DNA from: CAZIBG01 sp964536985
GTDB lineage: Bacteria > Patescibacteriota > Saccharimonadia > Saccharimonadales > AWTP1-31
NCBI GenBank assembly: GCA_964536985.1
Contig: CAZIBG010000003.1
Span: forward strand, 30,067 to 94,066
Direction of reading: 5' to 3'
DNA length: 64,000 nt
Part shown: piece by piece, positions 1 to 8,222 of the stretch
Numbering within the stretch: position 1 is the first letter of the stretch
How the letters are laid out: each line of letters starts with the position of its first letter
Made by a program: the position numbers and the translations under genes
The notes under the pieces: model-generated
The model's database searches: none
What the model saw: the letters and a program-made list of their open reading frames with translations, nothing else
Told to the model about the DNA's origin: nothing

Positions 1-73
1 TACGCCGTTAGCGTGACATCTTTAGCGATTGATTAGATCTATCATTAAATACAAACTCCTTTAAGTTTCAACA

Positions 74-102
74 ATATTACCATAACCGATAACACTTGTC
101 AA
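74..102 (-). promoter_or_regulatory. Leftward sigma70-type promoter leaving the window
   Basis: On the minus strand TTGACA (97-102) is followed after 17 nt by TAATAT (74-79), a near-consensus promoter. It fires out of the left edge. An AAGGAG sequence (57-62) with ATG at 45-43 follows, but that frame stops after seven codons, so the gene it serves is probably outside the window or begins elsewhere. The 128 bases left of the PadR gene hold nothing else that I can support. Confidence 0.6.
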
Positions 103-128
103 CACGTTTATGAGGTTTTGTAAGTCTG

Positions 129-470
129 CTAAACCTTTAACAGATATGAAAGCTCATCCCGCATTGCTGCTAACAGAGCCTTACCCTCAGCAGTCATGGC
201 GTATATTTTACGCTCAGCGCCAGTTCTAGCTACAGATTCAGATTCAAACTGTATGCTACCTTGCTTCTGCATACGTCGTAAGATACGATAGAGACTTCGC
301 TCAGAAATGTCCCAACCTGCAGTAGCTTGTATCCATTGCTCTAACTCCTTAGACCACATATTTTTCGTTTTTAGTGCGTTAAGTACAAGGTAGGAAACAG
401 CACTCTTCTTGTGCATCTCTGTCCATGAGTAGACTTGTTCATCGACAAGCTCTTGTGATGCAGTTCCCAT
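129..470 (-). CDS. PadR-like winged-helix transcriptional regulator
   Basis: A 113-residue protein with the layout of a PadR-type winged helix: a helix-rich start (residues 20-45, SYLVLNALKTKNMWSKEL), a recognition-helix region with SERSLYRILRRMQKQG (about 56-71), and a wing with RTGAERKIYAMTAEGKALL (about 82-100). PadR proteins are usually dimeric repressors of membrane or efflux genes. It lies 2 nt downstream of a 2TM membrane protein gene and is surely co-transcribed with it, the usual pairing of a PadR with a small membrane partner. A dyad in the operon promoter is a candidate autoregulatory operator. The ligand is unknown. Family call is from motif layout; function is inference. Confidence 0.75.
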   Translation of the reverse strand: MGTASQELVDEQVYSWTEMHKKSAVSYLVLNALKTKNMWSKELEQWIQATAGWDISERSLYRILRRMQKQGSIQFESESVARTGAERKIYAMTAEGKALLAAMRDELSYLLKV

Positions 471-472
471 GT

Positions 473-922
473 TTAGCCTCTTGGTAGTTCTTCAAAGCCA
501 CGATTAGCGATTGAAGCGATCATATGGATCAGAAGACCAATACCCCAGAAGGTCGTCATGCCAAATAGTACACCGAACCATCCGGAGTCAATCGAAAAGT
601 CTTGTGTCCCACGAATAGCAGGATTGTTAGAAACATATAGGATAAAGGCGTGCGCGTGGTAGCTAAGGTTAACAATCAAGAAACCCGTCAGGTGCGCTGC
701 TAGCCGTCCAAAACGAACTCTACTGAGCAGATCCTTTGCGGTGATGTGATACCAGGCATAGTACAGGGCAACACAACCCAGAAGGAGCTGAGATACAAGG
801 TCAATGTGATTACCTCGCACGACAATAACGACCTGTAGCAATGTGCATGAAACCAACATTACAATGACGTGCTGTAACAATGATCTCTTTGCTTCTTGTG
901 CTTGTTCGATTGACTTACTCAT
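473..922 (-). CDS. 2TM-domain membrane protein
   Basis: A 149-residue integral membrane protein. A first hydrophobic pair spans about residues 17-58. The C-terminal half has the pattern of the 2TM domain: a basic entry with a histidine (GRLAAHLTGFLIVNLSYHAHAF), a short extracellular loop, then WGIGLLIHMIASI. Such domains are often fused to or encoded beside PadR, LytTR or histidine-kinase regulators and may act as small membrane sensors. An AAGGAG-type ribosome site lies about 12 nt before the ATG, and a clear promoter lies upstream. The following PadR gene starts 2 nt after its stop. The molecular role is unknown. Confidence 0.65.
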   Translation of the reverse strand: MSKSIEQAQEAKRSLLQHVIVMLVSCTLLQVVIVVRGNHIDLVSQLLLGCVALYYAWYHITAKDLLSRVRFGRLAAHLTGFLIVNLSYHAHAFILYVSNNPAIRGTQDFSIDSGWFGVLFGMTTFWGIGLLIHMIASIANRGFEELPRG

Positions 923-959
923 TCTTATTTAACTCCTTAGTAACTGTTATTTTGCATGC

Positions 960-989
960 AGTATACCATTGGTACACTACCTTAGTCAA
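960..989 (-). promoter_or_regulatory. Promoter with embedded palindromic operator for the 2TM-padR operon
   Basis: Minus-strand TTGACT (984-989), 18 nt, TATACT (960-965). The imperfect palindrome GTATACCA-T-TGGTACAC occupies 961-977, covering the -10 box and half of the spacer. A repressor bound there would block polymerase. The co-transcribed PadR protein is the obvious candidate, which is inference. Confidence 0.65.
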
Positions 990-1074
990 TAGTTAGTTGC
1001 ACCGAGACAAAACCTCGTCGCAAGCGACAAGGTGACTTGTCATTTATAAAAATGCCAAGTGTAGTTATTGGACA

Positions 1075-1905
1075 CTAAGCTTCTTCCCAAATCTCCTTTG
1101 CTAACTCACCATGCTTTTTTAGCTTCTCAATCGTAGTAAACCGTATATGCGGTCTGTCTTCCTCGTCTTTATCCCAGATGTTTGCTATCAGCCCTCTGGT
1201 TCTTCGCTTAGCGTATATCAGGTCAGCCATACGGGGACAGACGAATAAGATAATCGGTTGGTTGTCATCATCAGTTTCACCATTCCATTCACCATCTTCC
1301 AGGTATTCAACGTAGTTTGACAAGCGTTTCTTTATTCGGTACCTGGGCAGCGTGGCATCAAAGATCTCCAGTAGATAGCTGTGTAGAGTAACCTCATTTC
1401 CACCTTCGTTCTTCTGTTTAGAGAAACATAGGTGGGGATGTATCAACTCACTGTCAGCCAGGAAGTGGTAATAACTTTCTTCCATGTAGTCAGCCTCAGT
1501 TTCATAGAAGTACCGGCTCTCTGTCGCCTCGCCCTTAACGCGGGCTTGCTCCAGGGCAATACAACAGTCTGCGAGTAACAGGCAGCGATCAATATAGGTT
1601 TGGCTGCGTGAGGACTCACGGTAGCGTTTGCGGAGCTCTTCAAGGTCGTGCGATTCAAAAGTCTTGAGTAGGCGGATACTATTCAGCCCTAGATAGTAGA
1701 CAGCTGGCTTGGTTCTCTCAGCAAAGTCTGTTGAGTAGATCCACTCAACATAGTGGTTAACTCTCAGATCTTTAAGCCAAACATTAATAGTCTTGTAGTC
1801 TTTATGACCCATTAATGTTTGTATCTGTATTCTGTTTAAGAACCTGTATTTATACAGTAGATGGATTATTTCTCGTTGTTTAGATGTTAGCTTCGGTAGT
1901 TTCAT
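1075..1905 (-). CDS. Replication-relaxation-like winged-helix protein
   Basis: A 276-residue soluble protein. Its first about 90 residues form a winged helix (LTSKQREIIHLLYKYRFLNR, then MGHKDYKTINVWLKDLR, then a wing with KPAVYYLGLNSIRLL). The rest is mixed alpha/beta with an internal acidic stretch (NGETDDDNQ). This layout matches the replication-relaxation (Replic_Relax) family, common on conjugative plasmids and integrated elements, where it is thought to help start replication. No relaxase or replication origin is seen beside it, so it may be a remnant of an integrated element. No good Shine-Dalgarno precedes the ATG. The family call rests on fold layout, not on a search. Confidence 0.5.
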   Translation of the reverse strand: MKLPKLTSKQREIIHLLYKYRFLNRIQIQTLMGHKDYKTINVWLKDLRVNHYVEWIYSTDFAERTKPAVYYLGLNSIRLLKTFESHDLEELRKRYRESSRSQTYIDRCLLLADCCIALEQARVKGEATESRYFYETEADYMEESYYHFLADSELIHPHLCFSKQKNEGGNEVTLHSYLLEIFDATLPRYRIKKRLSNYVEYLEDGEWNGETDDDNQPIILFVCPRMADLIYAKRRTRGLIANIWDKDEEDRPHIRFTTIEKLKKHGELAKEIWEEA

Positions 1906-2046
1906 TATGGTAGTTAGAGACTAGATATTTTTATGATTAGTTTAATTAGTTTTTTTACTTTGCCAAACCCTCCTACACCGTATTCTTGTAAGGGTAGGTA
2001 CCACGAATTATTGCATGTTATATTCGGTAAACCATGAGTGTATTTG

Positions 2047-2062
2047 CCCTAAGTGGCTAGGG
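2047..2062. repeat. Short hairpin left of the transposase gene
   Basis: CCCTA-AGTGGC-TAGGG, extendable with one G-T pair to nine pairs (2044-2065). It lies 16 nt beyond the transposase stop. It could be part of the IS end or a weak terminator; no T-run follows in either direction. Confidence 0.35.
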
Positions 2063-2077
2063 TAAAGTAGTCAGCGT

Positions 2078-2974
2078 TTAATTAGTCTTGTTTATGAGCG
2101 TTTTATACATCAAACGCTTGCCATTAATAAAGCGGAACCATAGGGTAAATCGTTCGCTGTCGGTGAGATCACGAGTGCTGTAGCGGTAGCAGTATTCATC
2201 ACAATAACGTTGCAGGTGTTTGGGACTGACGCCGATGTAGATTGCATCAAGACTAGCCTTCAAGTGCATCCAAGCACCTTCAATGGTGTTGGTGGTAACA
2301 CCCGCCTTAACATACTCGCCTTGTGAGTGGTTAATGGTGTCGTGTTGCCATTCACGCTTTACACGGTGATATATTTTAGATTCGTCGGTTTGTATTCTCG
2401 TGTACTGTTTCAGGCTGGCACGTATAAATGGCAAAGCGACCGTTGCGTCGGCGGTTTTGGTAGCGATAGCTTTTATGCGCCCTTTGCCTTTGTTCTTTTC
2501 AACAATGCCAATAACCATGGCTTTGTTGTCATGGTGGTGAGCCAGACCGCGGTGTTTGCCGCCGATATAAGTTTCGTCAATCTCAACTATGCCTTCTAAG
2601 GGCTTATCAAATGAACCGCTGTTTATTGCATAACGGATGCGGTGCAGCATATGCCATGCGCTTTTCTGAGTAATGCCCAAATGTTTGCCGATTTGGATAG
2701 AAGATACGCCCTTTTTATGAGATGTCAGCAACCAGATAGCCAGAAACCATTTCTGAAGTGGTAAGCGAGATTCTTCAAAGATTGTACCAATACGAGCAGT
2801 GAACTGCTTAATACAGTCCTTACACTTGAATATTCGTCGTGACTTGCAGCGATACACACTGACACTGCCACAATGTGGACAGACAGGTTCACCGTGCCAG
2901 CGGGCATCTTCAAGCCAATCGATACAGGCATCTTCGTTAGAAAAACGCTGGTAGAAGTTGATGAGGTTATCCAT
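2078..2974 (-). CDS. IS1595 family (ISXO2-like) transposase
   Basis: A 298-residue transposase. The N-terminal zinc ribbon has CPHCG and CKDC pairs (about residues 32-56). A helix-turn-helix stretch follows (SSIQIGKHLGITQKSAWHMLHRIR, about 92-115). The DDE catalytic domain begins with VEIDETYIGGKHRG (about 129-142), has a second acidic position in IQTDESKIY, and a third region NTIEGAWMHLK, in which the glutamate is expected in this family. This is the ISXO2-like layout. The frame is complete, so the element may be active. It has its own promoter. Confidence 0.9.
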   Translation of the reverse strand: MDNLINFYQRFSNEDACIDWLEDARWHGEPVCPHCGSVSVYRCKSRRIFKCKDCIKQFTARIGTIFEESRLPLQKWFLAIWLLTSHKKGVSSIQIGKHLGITQKSAWHMLHRIRYAINSGSFDKPLEGIVEIDETYIGGKHRGLAHHHDNKAMVIGIVEKNKGKGRIKAIATKTADATVALPFIRASLKQYTRIQTDESKIYHRVKREWQHDTINHSQGEYVKAGVTTNTIEGAWMHLKASLDAIYIGVSPKHLQRYCDEYCYRYSTRDLTDSERFTLWFRFINGKRLMYKTLINKTN

Positions 2975-2981
2975 ACCTTAC

Positions 2982-3010
2982 AGTATAGCTAACAGAGGTA
3001 GTTGTGTCAA
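2982..3010 (-). promoter_or_regulatory. Promoter of the transposase gene
   Basis: Minus-strand TTGACA (3005-3010), 17 nt spacer, TATACT (2982-2987), then ATG at 2974, 7 nt after the -10 box. The transcript is therefore expected to be leaderless or nearly so. Confidence 0.7.
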
Positions 3011-3030
3011 GTATATAAGTGCGTTGTGTA

Positions 3031-5733
3031 CTAGTTCTTGCGAAGGCTGTAGCGGCGGAAGCTTCGCTTTACGCCAACACGGAGCCATTCGGCAATCAGC
3101 CAATAGTATGGGAAGACGACGATCACCAGGAAGGTACTGCTGAGCAGACCAAAGATCAGTGTCACTGCTAATGGCTGCCAGAATGGATCGCTTAACGCTA
3201 GTGGAGTCAGCGCAACGACGCTAGTAAGGCTAGTGGTGAGCAGTGGTCGGAAACGGTGCTGTACGGCTTCTGCCATGGCATCGGTATGTGTTGATCCAGC
3301 TCGAAGCGCCTGATTGGCGTAATCTACCAACATGATGGTGTTGTTAACGGCGATTCCAATCAGGGCGAAGAAGCCGATCATCACGAAGAAACTGAGAGTG
3401 TTATCTGTCAGGTACAGGCCAAGGGCAACTCCAAAGAAACTGAAAGGAATGGCCAACAAGATTAGGAGCGGCTGTAGTAAGCTTCGGAACTGAATGACTA
3501 GCAGGATGAGCATGGCAAGGATGAGTAATGGGAAAGCCACTAACATAGACTTGAATGAATCTTGGTTGTTTGACTCGTTACCAAAATCAAACTGGAGTGC
3601 ATCTTTCTTGAGTCCATAGCTTGCCAACTTTTCTGCGGTAAATTCTTTTTCTACAGCCGTCTTAGCTACCGTTACTAAAGCTGTGGTGTCGGTAGCGTCA
3701 AAGCCAGCTTTGACCTCGAAGGTCCGCTTAGCATTTTTGCGAGTGACTGTTACCCCGTCAGAAGTCTGGGCGTTAGTAGCCTGGAAGGTGGTTTTGTTTT
3801 GTCGCTCAAGCTTACGTCCGTTAAGGAACGACACCAGGTCGGCAGAGATCTTAGCGGCCTTTTCTTGATCGTCAGTGTTGATTTGCACCTTAAAGGGTTG
3901 GTCATCTACTGGACCACCAGCACCGTTAAGACTTACTTTGACGTTAGCTTCCTTAAAGTCGGCAAATGCTGCTTCAACCCTTTTCTGCAACTCAGGTGCT
4001 GTCGTATCACGATCCTGGTAGTGAGTCAGCGTAACCGAAGCGGTGGCCGACTGGGTGCTAGCGGCACTCTTGTAGTCGACTCGCTCGCCAAATTCACCAA
4101 GACTATTTGCCACAATGGTGTCTGCTCGATCTGTTATGGCTTGCGCCTGTTCAATGCTTGTACCTGGCGCAAAACGTACGGTTATGGTCATCTCGTTACC
4201 GTCTTTTGTAGGTGGGAAGATATCAAATTTGAGCTTACCGAAGAACACAAAGCTACCCATCAAAGACGTTAGTCCAATCACTACCGCTACAATCGCCATA
4301 GTTGCTTTACGCTTATTCCTGCCGCGAGTCCAAGTAATAAATCGAGACAAGTTACTGCTTACAAAATGTTCCGCCTTGATTACCGGGTTACGGCTTTCGT
4401 GCTTTGCTTTTGAGTTGTCGGCAAGAATTAGGTCTTTGGACAAGAAAGGAATCAGCGACAAGGAAACAAGTAATGAGAATGCCAAACTAATGATGATAGT
4501 AATTGGCAAAGCCCTAATAAAGCTACCGAGTATTCCGCCGATAAAGATCATCGGTGCAAAGGCAAGCATAGTAACAAGCGTTCCAGTGGTGCTGGCTCGA
4601 GCAACTCGCTTAACGGCATCTCGAACGATGTCACGCTTGGCCTTCCCCTTCTTTTGTCCAGCATCAATAGCCTCGGCCACAATAGTGGTGTCGTCAACGA
4701 TTAGTCCCAGGGATAGGATCAGGGCAAACAGCGTAATGGTATTAAGTGTGTAGCCAAAGATCTTTAGTCCGCCGATTGTGGCCAACAAAACGGTAGCCAT
4801 ACTTAATGAAGTAGCGAGTCCAGCACGCCACGATATTAAGAGCAGGCTAATGATTGCCACAATGATTAGACCCTCAGCTAGGCTCTTCTGTAACCCACTA
4901 ATCTGTTCTCGAACACTTTCGGCCTCACTTCCAGTGACTACCGTCTTAACAACGCCAGAAATGGTCCCTAGTTTTTCGTTAACACCGTCGTATAATTGCA
5001 GACTGTCTGTGCCCTCTTTGGCGACCACACCAATAGATATAGAATCGTGGAATACCAGCTTTCCATCTTCTTTTACGGCAATGCGGTCAAAAGTCTTTTG
5101 TTGAGATTCAACCTGCCCGGTGATTGGGTTGGTAGCGTCCTCTGTCTGGCTCAGTACTTCTGCTTTGGCAACACCTTCTGCTGCGGCGACCTTCTTGGCT
5201 ATAGCCGCAGCTTCTGCTGCCAGCTTAGTACTATCTGCGCCACTAGTACTGTAAGCGGCAAGCAGCAAGTTGTACTTGTTGTCGTACTTGGTGAAATCGA
5301 TACTCTGGTACTGAAGTTCGGCGGTAGCTGGCAAACCAGCAGCTTCAACCTGTTTCTTTGCTTTTTCGGAGGCGACTTTTGAATCGGTTCCTTCTTTGTA
5401 TTCAATTTGCAAACCAACAAAATTCTTGCCAGAAGTACTTGTTACCGTCTTAACCTCGGGCAACTTCATAATGGCTTTAGCAGCGGGCTCAGCAACTTCT
5501 TTATCGACGCGGGCTTGGTCGTTTACAAAGTAAGCGCCGTTAACAATGCTAAACGGCAGATTAATGCCTGGGAAGCCTTGACGCTGCAAGAAGACGGTAT
5601 AACTAAGCACGCCGAACATGACTACGGCAATCCACAGACTAACGCTTGTTTTTAGGTGATCATAAAAGAACAGGCTAAATCGCTGCAAGCGACTCAGCTT
5701 CTCTGTTTTAAGGGGTTTTTTCTTGATTGCCAT
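3031..5733 (-). CDS. RND superfamily (AcrB/MMPL-type) transporter
   Basis: A 900-residue membrane transporter with the RND duplicated plan: one N-terminal helix (about 31-50), a large extracytoplasmic loop (to about 285), five to six helices, then the same again. The proton-relay motif GLIVDDTTIVAEA has its aspartate pair at residues 347-348. The second half ends with the typical MIGFFALIGIAVNNTIMLVDY block. It is shorter than AcrB (about 1,030). Such proteins use the proton gradient to export drugs, lipids or other hydrophobic compounds. No adaptor or outer-membrane channel gene is nearby, in line with a cell lacking an outer membrane. An AAGGAC site lies upstream of the ATG. Substrate unknown. 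Confidence 0.85.
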   Translation of the reverse strand: MAIKKKPLKTEKLSRLQRFSLFFYDHLKTSVSLWIAVVMFGVLSYTVFLQRQGFPGINLPFSIVNGAYFVNDQARVDKEVAEPAAKAIMKLPEVKTVTSTSGKNFVGLQIEYKEGTDSKVASEKAKKQVEAAGLPATAELQYQSIDFTKYDNKYNLLLAAYSTSGADSTKLAAEAAAIAKKVAAAEGVAKAEVLSQTEDATNPITGQVESQQKTFDRIAVKEDGKLVFHDSISIGVVAKEGTDSLQLYDGVNEKLGTISGVVKTVVTGSEAESVREQISGLQKSLAEGLIIVAIISLLLISWRAGLATSLSMATVLLATIGGLKIFGYTLNTITLFALILSLGLIVDDTTIVAEAIDAGQKKGKAKRDIVRDAVKRVARASTTGTLVTMLAFAPMIFIGGILGSFIRALPITIIISLAFSLLVSLSLIPFLSKDLILADNSKAKHESRNPVIKAEHFVSSNLSRFITWTRGRNKRKATMAIVAVVIGLTSLMGSFVFFGKLKFDIFPPTKDGNEMTITVRFAPGTSIEQAQAITDRADTIVANSLGEFGERVDYKSAASTQSATASVTLTHYQDRDTTAPELQKRVEAAFADFKEANVKVSLNGAGGPVDDQPFKVQINTDDQEKAAKISADLVSFLNGRKLERQNKTTFQATNAQTSDGVTVTRKNAKRTFEVKAGFDATDTTALVTVAKTAVEKEFTAEKLASYGLKKDALQFDFGNESNNQDSFKSMLVAFPLLILAMLILLVIQFRSLLQPLLILLAIPFSFFGVALGLYLTDNTLSFFVMIGFFALIGIAVNNTIMLVDYANQALRAGSTHTDAMAEAVQHRFRPLLTTSLTSVVALTPLALSDPFWQPLAVTLIFGLLSSTFLVIVVFPYYWLIAEWLRVGVKRSFRRYSLRKN

Positions 5734-5809
5734 AGAATAATGCGTCCTTCGCTTAACGTGTTAAGGTTTATTGACTCCAGTATCTCACAGCCCTGCAAAT
5801 AGTTAAATA

Positions 5810-6694
5810 CTACTCGGTAAGTTTTGCGTAAATAGTCTTGGCAAAATCAGCAACTGGCTTCGAGGAACCATTACCCTGACTCAGAATGGCAACGTAGAAG
5901 ACTCGCTTATCGGGTAGCGTCATGATGCCGATGTCATGATAGTTCTGATCTTCGTTCCAGCCAACCTTGGTTTCCCATTTTGCATCCGGGGCACCCAGCT
6001 GAAGACCTCTCTTGTACATGGCCGGCTGCGTTAGCATGGCATCACGCAAAAATGCCGTATTTGCAGTATTGAGATCTCGTTTTTGATCGATATATTGGAG
6101 GATCAGAGCAGAGTCATGGGCTGACGTAGCAATTCCGTTAAAAGTAGTGCCTGTCATGCCCATCTCTTTAACTCTTTTGTTAAGAGTGGCTGGACCCATA
6201 TCGGCCATCATCGCTTCGCCGCAAGGGCTGTAAGACTCTCTGATCATCTTGTCGATACATTCTTTTCGAGTGAACGAACCGCTAATAACTTCGTCTGCTT
6301 TCATGCTGCCATCTTGAATATCCTGCAAGGCCAGATACGCCACATAGATCTTATAAAGGCTGGCGGCAAACAATGACTCATCGGGCTGATTGCTGGCGAT
6401 GGTCTTTTTAGCCTGCGCATCATAAACCACAATATGGTAATCAGCAGATTGTTTTGCGATCCAAGCATCGACGGTAGGCTGTAGGTCGATAGCAGTATAG
6501 GCTGGTTTGCTCGTTTCTTTGGCCACAGGTTTTACCGCCTTAGCGGCTGGTGCAGGTGCGCTCACAAAGTTATCGTTTATAAACACCGCATAGCCAACAG
6601 CACCAAGCAGTAGGACGACCCCGACACCAAGAAGAATTCTTTGCGATACACCCAATCGCTTTTGCCCACCTCGGCGGTACGATGTTTTAGACAT
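5810..6694 (-). CDS. Membrane-anchored serine hydrolase, class A beta-lactamase fold
   Basis: A 294-residue protein with a basic N-terminus and one membrane helix (about 19-40), an Ala/Pro/Lys linker, then a hydrolase domain outside the cell. The SxxK motif is SLYK at 112-115, the second-motif serine region is SPC at 156-158, and the KTG-like motif is KVG at 243-245. C146 and C158 could form a disulphide. The second motif lacks the usual Asn and the Glu166-type omega loop is not evident, so a peptidoglycan peptidase or esterase role is as likely as beta-lactam hydrolysis. The start is set by TATACT (6701-6706) exactly 6 nt before the ATG, with no Shine-Dalgarno: a leaderless message. Confidence 0.75.
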   Translation of the reverse strand: MSKTSYRRGGQKRLGVSQRILLGVGVVLLLGAVGYAVFINDNFVSAPAPAAKAVKPVAKETSKPAYTAIDLQPTVDAWIAKQSADYHIVVYDAQAKKTIASNQPDESLFAASLYKIYVAYLALQDIQDGSMKADEVISGSFTRKECIDKMIRESYSPCGEAMMADMGPATLNKRVKEMGMTGTTFNGIATSAHDSALILQYIDQKRDLNTANTAFLRDAMLTQPAMYKRGLQLGAPDAKWETKVGWNEDQNYHDIGIMTLPDKRVFYVAILSQGNGSSKPVADFAKTIYAKLTE

Positions 6695-6749
6695 ACTTAA
6701 AGTATAAACTGTTTACGCTGTAATCGTCGAATTTGAGCCCCGTTCTTTA

Positions 6750-6782
6750 GGGGTAGCCTCTTGGGGTAGCAAGAGGTACAAT
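6750..6782 (+). promoter_or_regulatory. Leaderless promoter with repeat-rich operator-like region
   Basis: TACAAT (6777-6782) stands 6 nt before the ATG of the sugar transferase. Directly against it lies the perfect dyad CCTCTTG-N6-CAAGAGG (6757-6776). The direct repeat GGGGTAGC occurs at 6750-6757 and 6763-6770, 13 bp apart. No -35 box is visible. The dyad occupies the -35 place, as an activator or repressor site would. Confidence 0.55.
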
Positions 6783-6788
6783 TAAAGC

Positions 6789-8222
6789 ATGAAAAATAAC
6801 GCCGCTCTTGGCTATGCAGTACTTTTAGTTATTGGTGATTTTCTGGCGCTTTTGGCGGCTTTTAGTCTTGCCTATATCCTCCGAGTCAAATACGACCCCC
6901 GCCCGTTACTGGAGCAGATAACAGCCAGGGACTACTTTATTGCTATGTTTAGCGTCCTGCCACTTTGGGTAATCGTGCAGGCTTTTATTGGACTATATAC
7001 CCAGAAAGTTTACGAAAAGAGATTCCAAGAACTCGGCCGGCTACTTGTAGGATCAGCCCTGGGAATCCTGGTAATTATCGGGTATGACTTCGTCAGCGAT
7101 CAAGTTTTATTCCCTGCCCGATTGGTTCCTGTCTATGGATTACTGCTAGGATTTGGCTTTTTAGTAGTCTTCCGCACATTGGCACGATTAGGGCGACGCT
7201 TTCTGTATGGCTATGGCGTAGGCGTCAGCAATGTTTTGATCGTCGGGAACACTCCACGTTCGCTCGAGATTGCCGAAGCTATTGCTAACACCAAGACTAC
7301 TGGTCAAAAAGTTCTTGGAGTGGTCGGCATGAAAGCACCTGGGTTTAAATCTTTCGCTACTTTTTCTGAAGCTCTCGAAAAAATATCGGTACCAATCCAC
7401 AGCATCATCCACACCGAGCTCTACAAAGATCAGGAAAAGAACGACACCGTATTGAGGTTCTCGCAGGTTAACCATGCCGCTTACCGTTTTGTTCCTGGCA
7501 ACAGTGACTTGTTTGTTGGCAATATGGAAGTCGAACTTTTTGGTGGCAGCATCCCAATGATCGCTGTTCATCAAACGGCACTAATAGGTTGGGGCCGAAT
7601 TGTGAAGCGACTGTTCGACATCTTCTGCTCCAGCATCCTGATCGTTATCACCAGCCCGCTCATGTTGCTCGTTGCGATCGCTATTAAAATTAATGATCCG
7701 CGCGGCCCAGTCCTAATGCGCGGTGTACAACAAAAACGCCTAACCCGCTTTAATACCGTATTTAAGGTCTACAAGTTCCGATCGCACTACGCCAAGTTCG
7801 ATGGCAAAAAAGACGAAGAAGTATTTGCTATGGTCGGTAAACCAGAGCTTATTCGCGAGTACCGCAAAAACGGTGACCGTCTAGAGAACGACTTCCGCGT
7901 AACACCCGTCGGTAAGTTTATTCGCCGAACCAGTCTGGACGAATTGCCACAGTTCTTTAATATATTCCGCGGCGATATCAGCATTGTCGGTCCTCGGGCA
8001 CTGATCCCCGAAGAACTTAACTTATATGAGAAGAAGCACACCATCCTAAGCGTAAAGTCTGGTCTTACAGGATTAGCCCAAGTGTCGGGTATGCGAGATA
8101 TCAGCTTTGAGGAACGACGCAAGTTAGACACCTACTATGTCCAGAACTGGAGCTTCTGGCTGGATCTCACTATTCTTGTAAAAACAATTAAGACTGTTAT
8201 TCGGGGCGCGTTTAACGGATGA
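6789..8222 (+). CDS. Polyprenyl-phosphate sugar-1-phosphate transferase (priming enzyme)
   Basis: A 477-residue protein that should move a sugar-1-phosphate from a nucleotide sugar to undecaprenyl phosphate, starting glycan assembly at the inner membrane face. Four to five N-terminal helices (to about 135) are followed by a Rossmann-like segment (VSNVLIVGNTPRSLEIAEAI). The bacterial sugar transferase domain (about 270-470) begins with KRLFDIFCSSILIVI and has the catalytic VYKFRS, RRTSLDELPQFFNIFRGD and GLTGLAQVSGMRD signatures. It overlaps the next glycosyltransferase by 4 nt (ATGA). There is no Shine-Dalgarno; TACAAT lies 6 nt upstream. The sugar donor cannot be told from sequence. Confidence 0.9.
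   Translation: MKNNAALGYAVLLVIGDFLALLAAFSLAYILRVKYDPRPLLEQITARDYFIAMFSVLPLWVIVQAFIGLYTQKVYEKRFQELGRLLVGSALGILVIIGYDFVSDQVLFPARLVPVYGLLLGFGFLVVFRTLARLGRRFLYGYGVGVSNVLIVGNTPRSLEIAEAIANTKTTGQKVLGVVGMKAPGFKSFATFSEALEKISVPIHSIIHTELYKDQEKNDTVLRFSQVNHAAYRFVPGNSDLFVGNMEVELFGGSIPMIAVHQTALIGWGRIVKRLFDIFCSSILIVITSPLMLLVAIAIKINDPRGPVLMRGVQQKRLTRFNTVFKVYKFRSHYAKFDGKKDEEVFAMVGKPELIREYRKNGDRLENDFRVTPVGKFIRRTSLDELPQFFNIFRGDISIVGPRALIPEELNLYEKKHTILSVKSGLTGLAQVSGMRDISFEERRKLDTYYVQNWSFWLDLTILVKTIKTVIRGAFNG

Larger units (their letters stand above)
2046..3000 (-). mobile_element. IS1595-type insertion sequence, ends uncertain
   Basis: The element is defined by its transposase gene. Outside the gene the sequence near 2047-2060 (CCTAAGTGGCTA) resembles the reverse complement of 2985-2999 (CCTCTGTTAGCTA), which could be weak terminal inverted repeats and would give an element of about 955 bp. 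No convincing target-site duplication is visible, so the ends are approximate. It lies just downstream of the RND transporter gene, whose stop at 3031 is intact. Confidence 0.5.

Noticed and set aside
1..45. ATG at 45 with AAGGAG upstream on the minus strand as a gene start
   Set aside because: The frame stops after seven codons, and other frames also close quickly before the window edge.
2046..3000. Firm terminal inverted repeats and target duplication for the IS
   Set aside because: Only a weak, gapped match between the two ends is visible, and no 8-bp duplication could be found by eye.
3799..5655. Several long plus-strand open frames inside the RND transporter gene
   Set aside because: They are shadows of a gene with clear family motifs on the minus strand; none has a recognisable domain or start signal.
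5810..6694. Antibiotic-resistance beta-lactamase
   Set aside because: Only the fold and SxxK are clear; the second motif and omega-loop glutamate are not those of proven beta-lactamases.
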